From contig JAFGSZ010000061.1 in assembly GCA_016934395.1 (NCBI GenBank), positions 1-64,000 on the forward strand: a DNA stretch of 64,000 bases, read 5' to 3'. The stretch is from Bacteroidales bacterium (GTDB lineage Bacteria; Bacteroidota; Bacteroidia; Bacteroidales; UBA10428). The notes beneath the pieces were generated by a model. That model ran no database searches and was not told where the DNA came from. It saw nothing but the letters and a program-made list of their open reading frames with translations. The position numbers and the translations under genes are program-made. Positions 9,493-19,956 of this stretch are shown piece by piece (positions within the stretch are counted from its first letter, which is position 1; each line of letters opens with the position of its first letter).

Positions 9493-9548
9493 ATTTCTAA
9501 TCCCATTCCAAACTTTTTTTGTATTACTAGAGGCTTATTTTGCATGAC

Positions 9549-9776
9549 GCACAATGTGTGTATCTACAAATATTCTGTTGTCATTTAAGTCTCTACAGGT
9601 ATATTCTATGTATGTTTTGGCAAATTGTAAAACTCTTGTTTTAATATAGGTTAATGTTTAATTCCATATTTATCCCCCCCATTTCCCTAACAACTTCCTA
9701 AATATAAAGAATGTAGTAATAAAAACAAAAAAGTGGTTTTGCCTGCTTGCCTCTAAATCTCAAATTTGAAAACTTA
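9549..9776 (-). repeat. Intergenic repeat copy B (leader of the methyltransferase)
   Basis: This copy matches repeat A over nearly its whole length: aagtctctacaggtatat against aagtctccacgggtatat, taggttaat, aattccat, ttccctaacaac, cctaaatataaag, and ttgcctgctt. It fills the 301-base gap between the methyltransferase and the esterase genes. Like copy A it sits immediately upstream of a minus-strand accessory gene and ends in a gcacaat/gcacaac block close to that gene's 5' side. Confidence 0.7.
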
Positions 9777-9793
9777 AGGTAGTTTGGGTTTGA

Positions 9794-10975
<1,182 letters not shown>

Positions 10976-11195
10976 CTAACTTATATTAATAAATAAACTT
11001 AAAGATAATTTTTTCAGAATACATTTATTTAAACTAACAAAACAATCAGATGTATCTAAAATGGTTCTTCAGATATAGTTTGGTTAAATAGTTTATAATT
11101 ATGGGATTAAATTCTCAGTATACTCGATAAATTTTGCCTGTCGTTTTTATATACCAATATTTTATTGGTATATAATCCTCTATCATATTCACCTT

Positions 11196-11312
11196 TCCCA
11201 ACTTGCCTATCAACCACCTAAATGTAAAAATTATAGCATTAAAAACAAAATTGAATTTAAGCTGCCCTAAAATCAAGAGTTTGGAAAATTATAGATGTTG
11301 GCACTAGTGGCG
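11196..11312 (-). repeat. Intergenic repeat copy C (upstream of the esterase)
   Basis: This copy matches the right half of repeat A: cacctaaatgtaaa, attaaaaacaaaatt, then the strongest block, gtttggaaaattatagatg. It is followed by a gcactagtgg end shared in form with copy D. The esterase start is about 230 bases away. The remaining parts of the 684-base gap are a possible gene remnant (11270-11512) and about 130 bases in front of the 5'-nucleotidase gene with no clear signal. Confidence 0.65.
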
Positions 11313-11512
11313 GGGCACCTGTGGACACATGCGCCATTTGCTCAGAATAACGGTCAAATACAAAATTAACGTGTTTTTCCGAACCCCGATAATAATATAT
11401 TGGTTTCGGATTCAAATGCCAATGGGGGTGAGGAATCTCCTGATAGTGCTCCTTAATATTGGGATTTCTTGTTGCACTCGAAATAACAGGTAAAATAGAT
11501 AATCATCTCGCC
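11270..11512 (-). pseudogene. Possible gene remnant without start codon
   Basis: One minus-strand frame stays open for about 80 codons between an in-frame stop near 11515 and a stop inside repeat copy C. Its middle reads like real protein (Pro-His-Pro-His-Trp-His-Leu-Asn-Pro-Lys-Pro, then Tyr-Tyr-Tyr-Arg-Gly), rich in aromatic and His residues. No start codon with a plausible upstream region is seen, and I recognise no family. It may be the truncated 3' end of an accessory gene left beside the repeat, or chance open frame. Confidence 0.3.
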
Positions 11513-11647
11513 TTACCATATGTTTACCCGGGAATATTGCTGTATACGAAAGTAGAAAATACTGTTAAAGTCAGATTAACATAAAAATTATCAAATTTTG
11601 CATAAATTAGGCTCAATTTAATTTTGCCTGAATTTAACGATCCCTTT

Positions 11648-13453
11648 ATGAAAAATATCTTTTTGTTTTTGCTTCTTTTTCTTCTGACTGTTACTGTCTA
11701 TTCACAGGAAAAAAAGCTGGTCATTCTGCACACTAACGATATGCACTCCAAGCTTAACGGTTTTGCCCCCGAAGCAGAATATACGCCTTTTACGATTAAT
11801 GATGATAAAACACGTGGTGGGTTTGCACGCATTACCACTGTTATTGAACAGGAAAAAAATGCCCGTCCTGAAGAAGTGCTGGTATTAGACGACGGTGATT
11901 TTTTAATGGGTACCCTGTTTCATGCACTGGAAGAAGAAACCGGGTTTCAACTTCCCCTGATGAAAAAAATGGGATACGATGCAGTAAGCATAGGCAATCA
12001 CGAATTTGATTTTGGTCCGGCCACTCTTGCCAATATTATTAATCAGTCCGCAACCCGCGGTGAAATCCCCTCACTCCTGCTTTCGAATATAGTTTTCAGT
12101 GAAAAATCTCCGGACGATGATAACCTCGAAACTGTTTATAGAAAAGGGATTATTCAGCCCTATACCATAATTGAAAAAAGCGGGATAAAAATCGGTCTCT
12201 TTGGAATACTCGGGTATGATGCCATTGATGTGGCGCCCAATGCAGCGCCGGTAAAATTTTCAGACCCTGTAAAAACAGCAAAAAAAATGGCGCATTTTCT
12301 GAAAGATGAAAAACAGGTGGACCTGGTTATCCTTCTTTCGCATAGCGGTGTAAGCAAAACCAAAGAAAATACATGGCAGGGTGAGGATTATAAAATTGCC
12401 CAAAAGGCAAAAGACATCGATATAATTATTAGCGGACATACCCATTCGTACCTTGATAAACCGGTCTGGGTAGGCAAAATCCCCATTGTCCAGACGGGAT
12501 CGTATGGTGAAAACCTGGGGAGGATTGAGATTACTCTTGAAAATAACACCATAAAAAACCTGCATTACCGTCTCATTCCGATCGATGACAACATACCGGG
12601 GAATATGGCCATTCAGAAAGATATTGATGAGTATAAGAAAATGGTGGAAGAACGTATTTTAAGTCCCATTCACATTAATTATGATGATGTGTTGGTGGAA
12701 ACCTCCTTTGATCTGATATGCGATGAACAGAACAACCTCCCCGGCAGTAACCTGGGGCCGTTTCTTGCCGACGCCCTGTATAATTATGTGAATATGAAAG
12801 ATTCGGCCGGTACAGACATCGCTATGATTGCCGCCGGAATGATCCGCGATAAGCTAAATACAGGCGAAACGGGAAAACAAACCATCGCCGATTTATTCAG
12901 GATCGTATCCCTGGGAAAAGGTCAGGATGCTATACCGGGCTACCCCTTATCCAGGGTATATGTTACCGGAAAAGAACTGAAGAGCATTGTTGAAATTTTA
13001 TTGATTGCCTACAAATCGAGTACCTCAAACTATATCTATTATTCCGGCTTAAAAATCCATTACAATCCAACCAAAGGATTGCTGAAAAAAGTGCAGTCGA
13101 TAGAAATTGGCAATGAGTTATCCGGGTATGAATCTGTGGATTTTTCAAAAAAGAATAAATTCCTATACAGCATTACTGCCGATTCGTACATGTTACAATT
13201 TGTAGGTATGCTGAAAAAAATGAGCTTCGGGTTGATAAAAGTAGTCCCGAAAAAAAATAACGGTGTTGCGCTGAATTCCATGAAAGATGCCGTTATTGAT
13301 TTTAACCCGGAGCAGGAAGGCATACAGGAAGGAAAAGAATGGATTGCATTGCTGGAATTTGTCCGTGGTTTACCGGATACGAATAACAATGGAATCCCCA
13401 ACATCCCCGAAAGGTATAAAGAACAGCGTAACCCGGTGATCGCTGTAAAATAG
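11648..13453 (+). CDS. 5'-nucleotidase/2',3'-cyclic phosphodiesterase family metallophosphatase
   Basis: This is a secreted two-domain nucleotidase of about 601 residues. The ATG at 11648 is preferred over an upstream TTG because it opens a clean signal peptide ending Val-Tyr-Ser-Gln. The N-terminal metallophosphoesterase domain has the metal ligands in His-Thr-Asn-Asp-Met-His, Asp-Asp-Gly-Asp, Gly-Asn-His-Glu-Phe-Asp, Leu-Ser-His-Ser and Ser-Gly-His-Thr-His. The C-terminal 5'-nucleotidase substrate domain follows from about residue 330. It should hydrolyse extracellular nucleotides or UDP-sugars for nucleoside and phosphate salvage. The gene stands alone and is the first plus-strand gene after the accessory region. 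Confidence 0.88.
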   Translation: MKNIFLFLLLFLLTVTVYSQEKKLVILHTNDMHSKLNGFAPEAEYTPFTINDDKTRGGFARITTVIEQEKNARPEEVLVLDDGDFLMGTLFHALEEETGFQLPLMKKMGYDAVSIGNHEFDFGPATLANIINQSATRGEIPSLLLSNIVFSEKSPDDDNLETVYRKGIIQPYTIIEKSGIKIGLFGILGYDAIDVAPNAAPVKFSDPVKTAKKMAHFLKDEKQVDLVILLSHSGVSKTKENTWQGEDYKIAQKAKDIDIIISGHTHSYLDKPVWVGKIPIVQTGSYGENLGRIEITLENNTIKNLHYRLIPIDDNIPGNMAIQKDIDEYKKMVEERILSPIHINYDDVLVETSFDLICDEQNNLPGSNLGPFLADALYNYVNMKDSAGTDIAMIAAGMIRDKLNTGETGKQTIADLFRIVSLGKGQDAIPGYPLSRVYVTGKELKSIVEILLIAYKSSTSNYIYYSGLKIHYNPTKGLLKKVQSIEIGNELSGYESVDFSKKNKFLYSITADSYMLQFVGMLKKMSFGLIKVVPKKNNGVALNSMKDAVIDFNPEQEGIQEGKEWIALLEFVRGLPDTNNNGIPNIPERYKEQRNPVIAVK

Positions 13454-13619
13454 TGTTAGGAATTGTGCCTGAAGGGCCTATATTTTTACCCATGTACAGT
13501 TTTGCTGCATTGCTGTAATAATATCCTGGTTATATCAGAAAAAACGTTAAAAATTAGTTACTTAAACTTTTCTTTTAGTACATTTGAAAAGTTTTTTTAC
13601 CCTAAAAAACCAAGGAGAT

Positions 13620-14144
13620 ATGGCATTGCTGGTATTGGGATATCCCAAAATCGATAAGAAGGATTATAACTGGATTCAAAAGTATAGAAAATCTAATGAC
13701 GGGTTGTATTTTGAGATTGTAGAACCTCATTTTACTATTGTATCGCCGGTGTTCGATTTTGAGGAGCAGGACCTGATCGACGAAATTCAGGAAAAAGCTT
13801 CAGGAACTTCCGTAATTAATTTTGAGTTGCGGTGTGCTATGGTAAATAAAGATGCAGTGCTTGATTATTTTCATGTAAACCTGATTCCCGACCTGGGATT
13901 TTCCAGTTTTATAAAGCTTCATAACAAGTTATATAAAGGAAACCTGGCGGAATATTTACGATTAAATGTTTGTTTTATTCCGCATATCGGCATCGGAAAT
14001 ACAAAAGACCCACTGGAATGTAAAGAACAGGTGGATAAACTAAACGAAAAAGATATTCGTATTCCCGGAATGCTCAATAATCTTGAAGTAGTTAAATTTT
14101 CAAACAGTACATATACCAGTCTGGCTACTATTCCCTTAAGATAA
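13620..14144 (+). CDS. 2H phosphoesterase (2'-5' RNA ligase-like)
   Basis: This is a 174-residue protein of the 2H phosphoesterase fold. The first His motif is His37-Phe-Thr39, and the second is His122-Ile-Gly124 where Thr or Ser is usual, so the second phosphate-binding hydroxyl may be missing. The ATG at 13620 is chosen over a TTG 36 bases upstream; it follows a purine-rich aaggag stretch. Relatives act on 2',3'-cyclic phosphates of RNA or nucleotides, and the substrate here is unknown. It is monocistronic and convergent with the YdeI-like gene. Confidence 0.65.
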   Translation: MALLVLGYPKIDKKDYNWIQKYRKSNDGLYFEIVEPHFTIVSPVFDFEEQDLIDEIQEKASGTSVINFELRCAMVNKDAVLDYFHVNLIPDLGFSSFIKLHNKLYKGNLAEYLRLNVCFIPHIGIGNTKDPLECKEQVDKLNEKDIRIPGMLNNLEVVKFSNSTYTSLATIPLR

Positions 14145-14160
14145 AAATCGCCCGGGTAAA

Positions 14161-14736
14161 TTAAAGCATTCCCGGTTTCTGGTTTATTGCCGAACGTCTT
14201 ACAACCTCGGAAATTCTTTTTTCGCGCGTTTCCTGGCGTTTGGCCGATTCAATCCAGCCAATATACATTTTCCGGTACGATGGGGCAAACTGAAAAAAAT
14301 TTGCATGTGCCGTTTTATCATTTTTTAATGCCTTTTCCAGGTCTTCAGGAAGCGGTAAAAAATCACCGGAACCATAAGAATTTTTCCAGTTTCCTTTTTT
14401 TTTGGCAATGTTAATTATTTCCAGGCCTGCCGGGGTCATTTTTCCTTCTTTAATAAGTTTCGCAACCTTCTTTTTGTTTACGTCAGACCATAAACTTTTA
14501 GGTTTCCGGGGGGTAAATATCTGGCGATAGCGTTCATCATCTATCCGTTGAATTTTGCTGTCGATCCAGCCAAAACATAATGCTTCTTCAAGTGCCTCTG
14601 CATATTTTAATGATGGCTTGCCGGTGTGTTTTTTATAATACACCATCCAGATTTCATTGTATTTATCGTAATTCTGTTCCAGCCAGACTCGCCAGTCTGC
14701 CTGGTTTTTAAAATAAAGTTCAGGAGTATCGGACAT
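14161..14736 (-). CDS. YdeI/OmpD-associated family protein
   Basis: This 191-residue cytoplasmic protein matches the YdeI/OmdA-type family. An N-terminal region with Cys-Phe-Gly-Trp-Ile-Asp-Ser (53-59) and Phe-Thr-Pro-Arg-Lys-Pro-Lys-Ser (74-81) precedes a C-terminal helical OmdA region whose Tyr-Ile-Gly-Trp-Ile-Glu and Lys-Arg-Gln-Glu-Thr-Arg are typical. The family is common in Bacteroidota and Actinobacteria. Its biochemical function is not established, although relatives have been linked to peptide resistance. It converges with the 2H phosphoesterase with only 16 bases between the stops. Confidence 0.8.
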   Translation of the reverse strand: MSDTPELYFKNQADWRVWLEQNYDKYNEIWMVYYKKHTGKPSLKYAEALEEALCFGWIDSKIQRIDDERYRQIFTPRKPKSLWSDVNKKKVAKLIKEGKMTPAGLEIINIAKKKGNWKNSYGSGDFLPLPEDLEKALKNDKTAHANFFQFAPSYRKMYIGWIESAKRQETREKRISEVVRRSAINQKPGML

Positions 14737-14835
14737 AAATTTTAGAACTAATTAATACGTTTAAGATAAAATATTCAACAGCGTTTTCCGGAAATTTTCT
14801 ATTACCGGCGAACAATAAAAGCTTGTTATTTGGAA

Positions 14836-14889
14836 CGCAGAGAGAAATCCCAATGTCTGGAGATTTTAAAATGGAGATTTCTTTCTGCG
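14836..14889. repeat. REP-like palindromic unit
   Basis: Arms of 14 bases at 14836-14849 (cgcagagagaaatc) and 14876-14889 (gatttctttctgcg) are complementary with one mismatch and enclose a 26-base loop. The gagaaatc/gatttct core next to a ttgttatttggaac-like flank resembles extragenic palindromes spread through many Bacteroidota genomes. It is in the 185-base gap between the YdeI-like gene and mazG and may also act as a transcript-end hairpin for mazG. Confidence 0.45.
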
Positions 14890-14921
14890 ATCAAAAAAAT
14901 GTGAAAAAAGATAAAATCTCC

Positions 14922-15692
14922 TTAATCCTCCTTTTTCGCCTCATCCCAGATGGCATTCATCTCATCCAGGGTCATATTTTTTAATTTGCGTCCCTTTTTC
15001 AGCGTATTGTCTTCAAGATAATTAAACCGTTTTATAAACTTTTTGTTGGTCCGTTCGAGTGCTGTTTCCGGGTCTACATTATAAAGCCGCGCAGCATTAA
15101 TTAATGAAAAGAACAAGTCGCCAAATTCATTTTCCATTTTTTCCTTATCCATTTTCCCGATCTCATCTTCCAGTTCACCCAGCTCTTCTTTCACTTTTTC
15201 CCAAATCTGACTTTTTTCATCCCAGTCGAAACCCACAGCTCTTACCTTTTCCTGAATACGATTCGCTTTTATCATAGCAGGCAATGAACCGGGCACACCG
15301 CCGAGCACAGATTTGTTTCCTTCTTTAATTTTTAATTCTTCCCAGTTTTTAACCACCTGCCGGCTATCGCCCTTCACGTCAATATCTCCAAAAACATGGG
15401 GATGCCTGAAAATTAATTTTTTATTAATGGATTCCAGTACATCTTTTATATCAAAGGCTCCAATTTCAGAACCCAGCCTGGCATAAAACACAATATGCAA
15501 AAGAATATCGCCCAGTTCTTTTTTAATATCCTCAAAGTTCCGTTCAAGAATGGCATCGGCCAGCTCGTATGTTTCTTCGATGGTAAGGTTTCGCAAACTC
15601 TCAAAAGTTTGTTCCCGGTCCCAGGGACATTTTTCCCTCAACTCATCCATAATATTCAGGAGCTGCTCAAATGTTGCTAATTTTTCCTTCAT
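14922..15692 (-). CDS. mazG: Nucleoside triphosphate pyrophosphohydrolase MazG
   Basis: This is a 256-residue all-alpha NTP pyrophosphohydrolase, the usual length for a two-domain MazG. It starts with the conserved Cys-Pro-Trp-Asp-Arg-Glu-Gln-Thr (20-27). Each half has an Mg2+-binding Glu-Glu..Glu..Asp pattern: Glu-Glu-Thr-Tyr-Glu-Leu-Ala-Asp with Glu-Leu-Gly-Asp in the first, and Glu-Leu-Gly-Glu-Leu with Glu-Phe-Gly-Asp-Leu-Phe-Phe in the second. It cleaves NTPs or dNTPs to monophosphates, cleaning noncanonical nucleotides or lowering (p)ppGpp-linked signals. It appears to be a single-gene unit on the minus strand beside the SAM hydrolase gene. Confidence 0.93.
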   Translation of the reverse strand: MKEKLATFEQLLNIMDELREKCPWDREQTFESLRNLTIEETYELADAILERNFEDIKKELGDILLHIVFYARLGSEIGAFDIKDVLESINKKLIFRHPHVFGDIDVKGDSRQVVKNWEELKIKEGNKSVLGGVPGSLPAMIKANRIQEKVRAVGFDWDEKSQIWEKVKEELGELEDEIGKMDKEKMENEFGDLFFSLINAARLYNVDPETALERTNKKFIKRFNYLEDNTLKKGRKLKNMTLDEMNAIWDEAKKED

Positions 15693-15765
15693 TTTATCGT
15701 GTTTTTTCTAAGGCCTGTCCAAACATATTCAGATAAGCGCAAAAATATTTATTTCCCAAAAAGAA

Positions 15766-16542
15766 TCAGGCACGGAATTTCACCCTGATCACCGAACCGA
15801 CATTTAAATTCAGCAGGTCGGCAGCATTTCCATTGTTTATGGCAACCTCGAGATAACCGGCCGCATTAAAGAGAGCCAGCAGTTCACCCACCGGGGTTTC
15901 ATTATACTGATTATTTATTTTGGTAATTCTGTAGTGATTGCTTTGCACCAGGATTTCGGCAGGGCGATTTTTTCCAATCTGATCAAACAGTTCTTTGGAA
16001 ATATTGGAAATAACATTCCGGTATGAATCGATATATACCACGCTGCCATTAATTACATTGTCGTCAATAGCCGGAAGCATGGGTACATGCTTTTTAAGTT
16101 TTTCGTAAGGCTTACCCAGATCGGTAATCGGTTTTCCTTTGGTTAGTTCACAAGCCACATCAGCAAATATCTGAAATGCAGGAAAAGTTCCCGGTGTATT
16201 ATCAGAAGGTAACTGTACAATTTTTTCAGGTTCTTTTTCAAACATTAACCCGTAAATGCCGCTGTCTGAAGAAATAAAATACTGGCTTTCTGCCTGCACC
16301 ACAACATGTGGATGATCTTTGCCCTGTTCTGAATTTACAGCAATAATATGTACCGTATTGTCCGGGAAATTTTTATAACAGTTTTGTAATATATAAGCTG
16401 CCTGCAGCAGGCTATAGGATGAAATATTATGACTTATGTCAACAATGGTGGTATCCGGGCATTGGCGTAAAATTCTACCTTTAACTGCTCCAATATAATA
16501 ATCACTGTTATACCAATCGCTTGTAAGGGTAATTATGGGCAT
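15766..16542 (-). CDS. SAM hydroxide adenosyltransferase (DUF62 SAM hydrolase)
   Basis: This 258-residue protein of the SAM chlorinase/fluorinase-fold family begins with Thr-Ser-Asp-Trp around residue 7-10, the conserved SAM-binding start of the family. It then has Asp-Ile-Ser-His-Asn-Ile (35-40) and a C-terminal beta-barrel domain containing Asp-Ser-Tyr-Arg-Asn-Val-Ile-Ser-Asn. Ordinary family members hydrolyse SAM to adenosine and methionine. The halogenase-specific insert is not evident at this length, so hydrolase is the better call. The physiological role is unclear. It is divergent from phoH with a 93-base shared promoter region. Confidence 0.85.
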   Translation of the reverse strand: MPIITLTSDWYNSDYYIGAVKGRILRQCPDTTIVDISHNISSYSLLQAAYILQNCYKNFPDNTVHIIAVNSEQGKDHPHVVVQAESQYFISSDSGIYGLMFEKEPEKIVQLPSDNTPGTFPAFQIFADVACELTKGKPITDLGKPYEKLKKHVPMLPAIDDNVINGSVVYIDSYRNVISNISKELFDQIGKNRPAEILVQSNHYRITKINNQYNETPVGELLALFNAAGYLEVAINNGNAADLLNLNVGSVIRVKFRA

Positions 16543-16635
16543 TAATGCGATAAATTTTGTATATTTCTAACTATTATTGATAAAAAATAAACTTATTTTG
16601 CAGAGGTCAAAAGTAAGCAATATTATGTAAATTTT

Positions 16636-17607
16636 ATGATTGAAAAGACGTTATATTTGGAAGGAATTGATCCGGTGATAATTTATGGCACAAATAACAG
16701 TAACCTGAACAAGATAAAAATCATCTTTCCAAAGCTTAAAATCATTGCACGCGGAGAAGAAGTAAAAGTAATCGGCGATACCAATGAGATCATGCGGTTT
16801 GAAAGAAAACTCGAGCAGTTTATCCTCCGTGGTCACGACCAGAATAACCTTACTGATGATGACATTGACGATATTTTTTTATCAGATGCCTTAATCGATC
16901 CCGAAGTCAGAAAAGTTCCCGATGATGTATTAATTTACGGTAATCATGGTAAAATTGTAAAAGCTAGGACTGTAAACCAGCAAAAGCTGGTGAAAGAATA
17001 TGAACTGAACGATTTGTTGTTTGCCATAGGTCCAGCCGGTACCGGGAAAACCTATACTGCCATTGCCCTTGCGGTAAGGGCGCTGCGAAATAAAGAAATA
17101 CGAAGGATTGTGCTCACCCGGCCGGCTGTGGAAGCCGGAGAAAACCTGGGGTATCTGCCCGGGGATATGAAAGAAAAGCTTGATCCATACCTCAGGCCGT
17201 TGTATGACGCATTACGGGATATGATACCTCCCAAAAAACTGGCATCTTATATCGAAGACGGCACAATAGAGATCGCACCTCTTGCATACATGAGAGGACG
17301 TACGCTTGGCGATGCGTTTGTAATTCTTGACGAAGGACAAAATACCACCGTTAACCAGCTAAAAATGTTCCTTACCCGTATGGGGACCAATGCGCGGTTT
17401 ATTGTAACAGGAGACATCACCCAGATTGACCTTCCTCAAAAACACAATTCAGGGTTGATAAAAGCACTTGACCTGCTTAAAAACATTAAAGGGGTTTCTG
17501 TTGTTTATTTTGATGCACGGGATATTGTGCGTCACCGTTTGGTAAAATTTATTGTACATGCGTACGAACAACAGTTTAAAAATAATAATGCTGAAACTAA
17601 ATCTTAA
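16636..17607 (+). CDS. phoH: PhoH family ATPase
   Basis: This is a 323-residue cytoplasmic P-loop protein with an N-terminal KH-like region (about 5-65) and a RecA-like ATPase core. Walker A is Gly-Pro-Ala-Gly-Thr-Gly-Lys-Thr at 132-139, Walker B is Ile-Leu-Asp-Glu-Gly-Gln-Asn near 235, and Val-Thr-Gly-Asp with the Asp-Leu-Pro sensor region follows. PhoH/YbeZ proteins partner ribosome maturation and RNA metabolism factors. It is followed after 11 bases by purC in the same direction, so the two are probably cotranscribed. Confidence 0.93.
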   Translation: MIEKTLYLEGIDPVIIYGTNNSNLNKIKIIFPKLKIIARGEEVKVIGDTNEIMRFERKLEQFILRGHDQNNLTDDDIDDIFLSDALIDPEVRKVPDDVLIYGNHGKIVKARTVNQQKLVKEYELNDLLFAIGPAGTGKTYTAIALAVRALRNKEIRRIVLTRPAVEAGENLGYLPGDMKEKLDPYLRPLYDALRDMIPPKKLASYIEDGTIEIAPLAYMRGRTLGDAFVILDEGQNTTVNQLKMFLTRMGTNARFIVTGDITQIDLPQKHNSGLIKALDLLKNIKGVSVVYFDARDIVRHRLVKFIVHAYEQQFKNNNAETKS

Positions 17608-17618
17608 ATTATCGATAT

Positions 17619-18566
17619 ATGACGAAAGCAATTACTGCCACCCATTTTAATTTACCCGGACAAAAAAGCAAATACACAGGCAAGGTCCGAGATGTTTATA
17701 ATATTAATAATGATTACCTGGTAATGATCGTTTCCGACAGAATTTCTGCTTTTGACGTAGTGCTGCCTAAAGGAATTCCATTCAAAGGCCAGGTATTAAA
17801 TCAGATTGCTTCTAAATTTCTTGATGCTACTGCGGATATCGTTCCCAACTGGAAAATTGCCAGTCCCGATCCGATGGTAACTGTCGGGCATTTTGCAAAA
17901 CCTTATAAAGTGGAAATGGTAATACGGGGATATCTTACCGGTCATGCCTGGCGTGAATATCGCGACGGAAAACGGATGTTATGCGGCATTCCGCTACCTG
18001 AGAGTATGGTCGAAAACCAGAAATTTGAAAAACCAATTATTACACCCACCACAAAAGCTGATGAAGGTCACGACCTGGATATTTCCCGTAAGGAAATCCT
18101 GGATTCGGGACTGGTATCGGAAGCCGATTATAATTTGCTGGAAAAATATACCTATGCCCTTTTTGATCGCGGCACCCGCATGGCAGCCGAAAAAGGATTA
18201 ATTCTGGTAGACACTAAATACGAATTTGGTAAAAAAGACGGCAAAATTTACCTTATCGATGAAATCCATACTCCCGATTCATCCCGTTATTTTTATGCCG
18301 AAGGTTATGATGCACGCTTATCCAAAGGAGAACCCCAAAAACAATTATCAAAAGAATTTGTACGCCAGTGGTTAATAAAAAATAATTTCCAGGGACTCGA
18401 AGGACAGGTAGTCCCTGAAATGCCGGATAGTTTTGTTCAGGAAGTTTCCGAAAGGTATATTGAGCTTTATGAAAACATCACCGGAGAAGATTTTAAAAAA
18501 TCTGACAATAAAAATATTCTGGAGCGCATTGAAAAGAACATTACCGGATTTATTCAATCGATTTAA
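17619..18566 (+). CDS. purC: SAICAR synthetase
   Basis: This is a 315-residue phosphoribosylaminoimidazole-succinocarboxamide synthase, which joins aspartate to CAIR in purine synthesis. It belongs to the longer, yeast-like form. The signature Tyr-Thr-Gly-Lys-Val-Arg-Asp-Val-Tyr (19-27), Asp-Arg-Ile-Ser-Ala-Phe-Asp, Arg-Gly-Tyr-Leu-Thr-Gly, Thr-Lys-Ala-Asp and [10 protein letters not shown] are all present. It is preceded closely by phoH, a pairing found in other Bacteroidota. The sequence is full length without oddities. Confidence 0.95.
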   Translation: MTKAITATHFNLPGQKSKYTGKVRDVYNINNDYLVMIVSDRISAFDVVLPKGIPFKGQVLNQIASKFLDATADIVPNWKIASPDPMVTVGHFAKPYKVEMVIRGYLTGHAWREYRDGKRMLCGIPLPESMVENQKFEKPIITPTTKADEGHDLDISRKEILDSGLVSEADYNLLEKYTYALFDRGTRMAAEKGLILVDTKYEFGKKDGKIYLIDEIHTPDSSRYFYAEGYDARLSKGEPQKQLSKEFVRQWLIKNNFQGLEGQVVPEMPDSFVQEVSERYIELYENITGEDFKKSDNKNILERIEKNITGFIQSI

Positions 18567-18632
18567 AACAGATGGAATATTTTTAGTAGGACAATAGCAC
18601 TATTTTATTCATCCATAAATCCATATTTCAAC

Positions 18633-19775
18633 ATGTACAAAAACAAACTCTTACTTATTTTAATAATTGCAGCTTTTGTTGCTGGGTGCAAGACCACAAC
18701 AAAAACAGGTTCCTCAACCTTGGCGCCTCCAACTCCTGCAGATACCAATGCAACAGCAGAAACCAAAGCCCTGTATGCAAATATGGCAAAACTTGCCAAA
18801 CAGGGAATTATGTTTGGCCACGAAGACGATCCTGCCTACGGTCTAGGCTGGTGGGCTGAAGAAGGCCGTTCTGATGTTAAAGAGGTTACCGGTTCGTATC
18901 CTGCCATTTTCGGATGGGACCTAGGTACCGAAGAACGTGAATTTAATATCGATACCGTGCTTTTCTCGGATATGAAACGCTGGATTATTGAAGCATACAA
19001 CAGGGGTGCAATAAATACGATAAGCTGGCATATGTATAATCCGGTTAGCGGAGGAAACACCTGGGATACCACAAATGCTGTAAAACATATATTACCCGGT
19101 GGAGACAAAAATGAATTTTTTAACAACAGACTGGATATTGTCGCCGATTTTCTTCTGAGCCTAAAAACCGATGAAGGTATTTTTGTCCCGATACTTTTCA
19201 GGCCCTGGCACGAACATACCGGAAACTGGTTCTGGTGGGGAAGTGGAAATTGTACTGTGAAAGAATATACCGATCTCTGGAAATATACTGTAACTTACCT
19301 TCGTGATAAAAAGAACATACACCACCTGCTGTATACTTATTCCCCCGACAGGTTCGGAACAAAAGAAAATTATCTGGAACGCTATCCTGGTGATGAGTAC
19401 ATTGACATTCTCGGGTTTGATGATTACTGGGATTTCGGAAACTGTGATTCCGCAGGTATCCAGAGAGGTATCGAACAGCTAAGGATCGTTGTAAACCTGG
19501 CGGAAGAAAAAAATAAAATCCCTGCACTTTCAGAAACCGGCCTTTCTGCCATCCCAAATACAAGATGGTTTACCGATTGTCTGCTTAAACCCATAAAAGA
19601 AGATTCCATCGCCAGCAAAATATCATATCTGCTGGTTTGGCGTAATCGTTTTCCGCATCATGCCTATGTTCCCTATCCCGGGCATCCGGCTGAATCTAAT
19701 TTTGTGGAATTTTATAACGACCCGGTAACAATCTTTGAAAACGATCTTCCTGATATGTATTCTGTGAAGGAATAA
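18633..19775 (+). CDS. GH26 beta-mannanase lipoprotein
   Basis: This is a 380-residue endo-beta-1,4-mannanase-like lipoprotein. A lipobox (Val-Ala-Gly-Cys19) is followed by a Thr/Ser/Pro-rich linker and one GH26 TIM barrel (about 42-375). The acid/base is Glu194 in Trp-His-Glu-His and the nucleophile Glu301 in Leu-Ser-Glu-Thr-Gly; the Phe-Arg-Pro-Trp-His strand before the acid/base is typical. The position of the Cys and the short linker suggest anchoring to the outer membrane. No mannan-specific partner genes lie nearby. GH26 also contains xylanases and glucanases, but the sequence is closest in style to mannanases. A strong terminator hairpin follows. Confidence 0.9.
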   Translation: MYKNKLLLILIIAAFVAGCKTTTKTGSSTLAPPTPADTNATAETKALYANMAKLAKQGIMFGHEDDPAYGLGWWAEEGRSDVKEVTGSYPAIFGWDLGTEEREFNIDTVLFSDMKRWIIEAYNRGAINTISWHMYNPVSGGNTWDTTNAVKHILPGGDKNEFFNNRLDIVADFLLSLKTDEGIFVPILFRPWHEHTGNWFWWGSGNCTVKEYTDLWKYTVTYLRDKKNIHHLLYTYSPDRFGTKENYLERYPGDEYIDILGFDDYWDFGNCDSAGIQRGIEQLRIVVNLAEEKNKIPALSETGLSAIPNTRWFTDCLLKPIKEDSIASKISYLLVWRNRFPHHAYVPYPGHPAESNFVEFYNDPVTIFENDLPDMYSVKE

Positions 19776-19800
19776 ATTTATATTTATTTTATACTTGTTG

Positions 19801-19829
19801 AAGGTTGCTTTACAGCAACCTTTTTTTTG
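19801..19829 (+). terminator. Rho-independent terminator after GH26
   Basis: A perfect 9-base stem (aaggttgct, 19801-19809; agcaacctt, 19814-19822) with a 4-base loop is followed by a T-run. It lies 26 bases past the GH26 stop codon. Confidence 0.85.
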
Positions 19830-19956
19830 TATTCAAAGTAAATACATACGCTGAATAATAATACTGGAGTATCAGAAACAAACTGTTGGGTAACAGCTTT
19901 AAAATAATTTACCCGAATAACGATAAATCAAAATAACAATTGGTTACCAAAAAATA

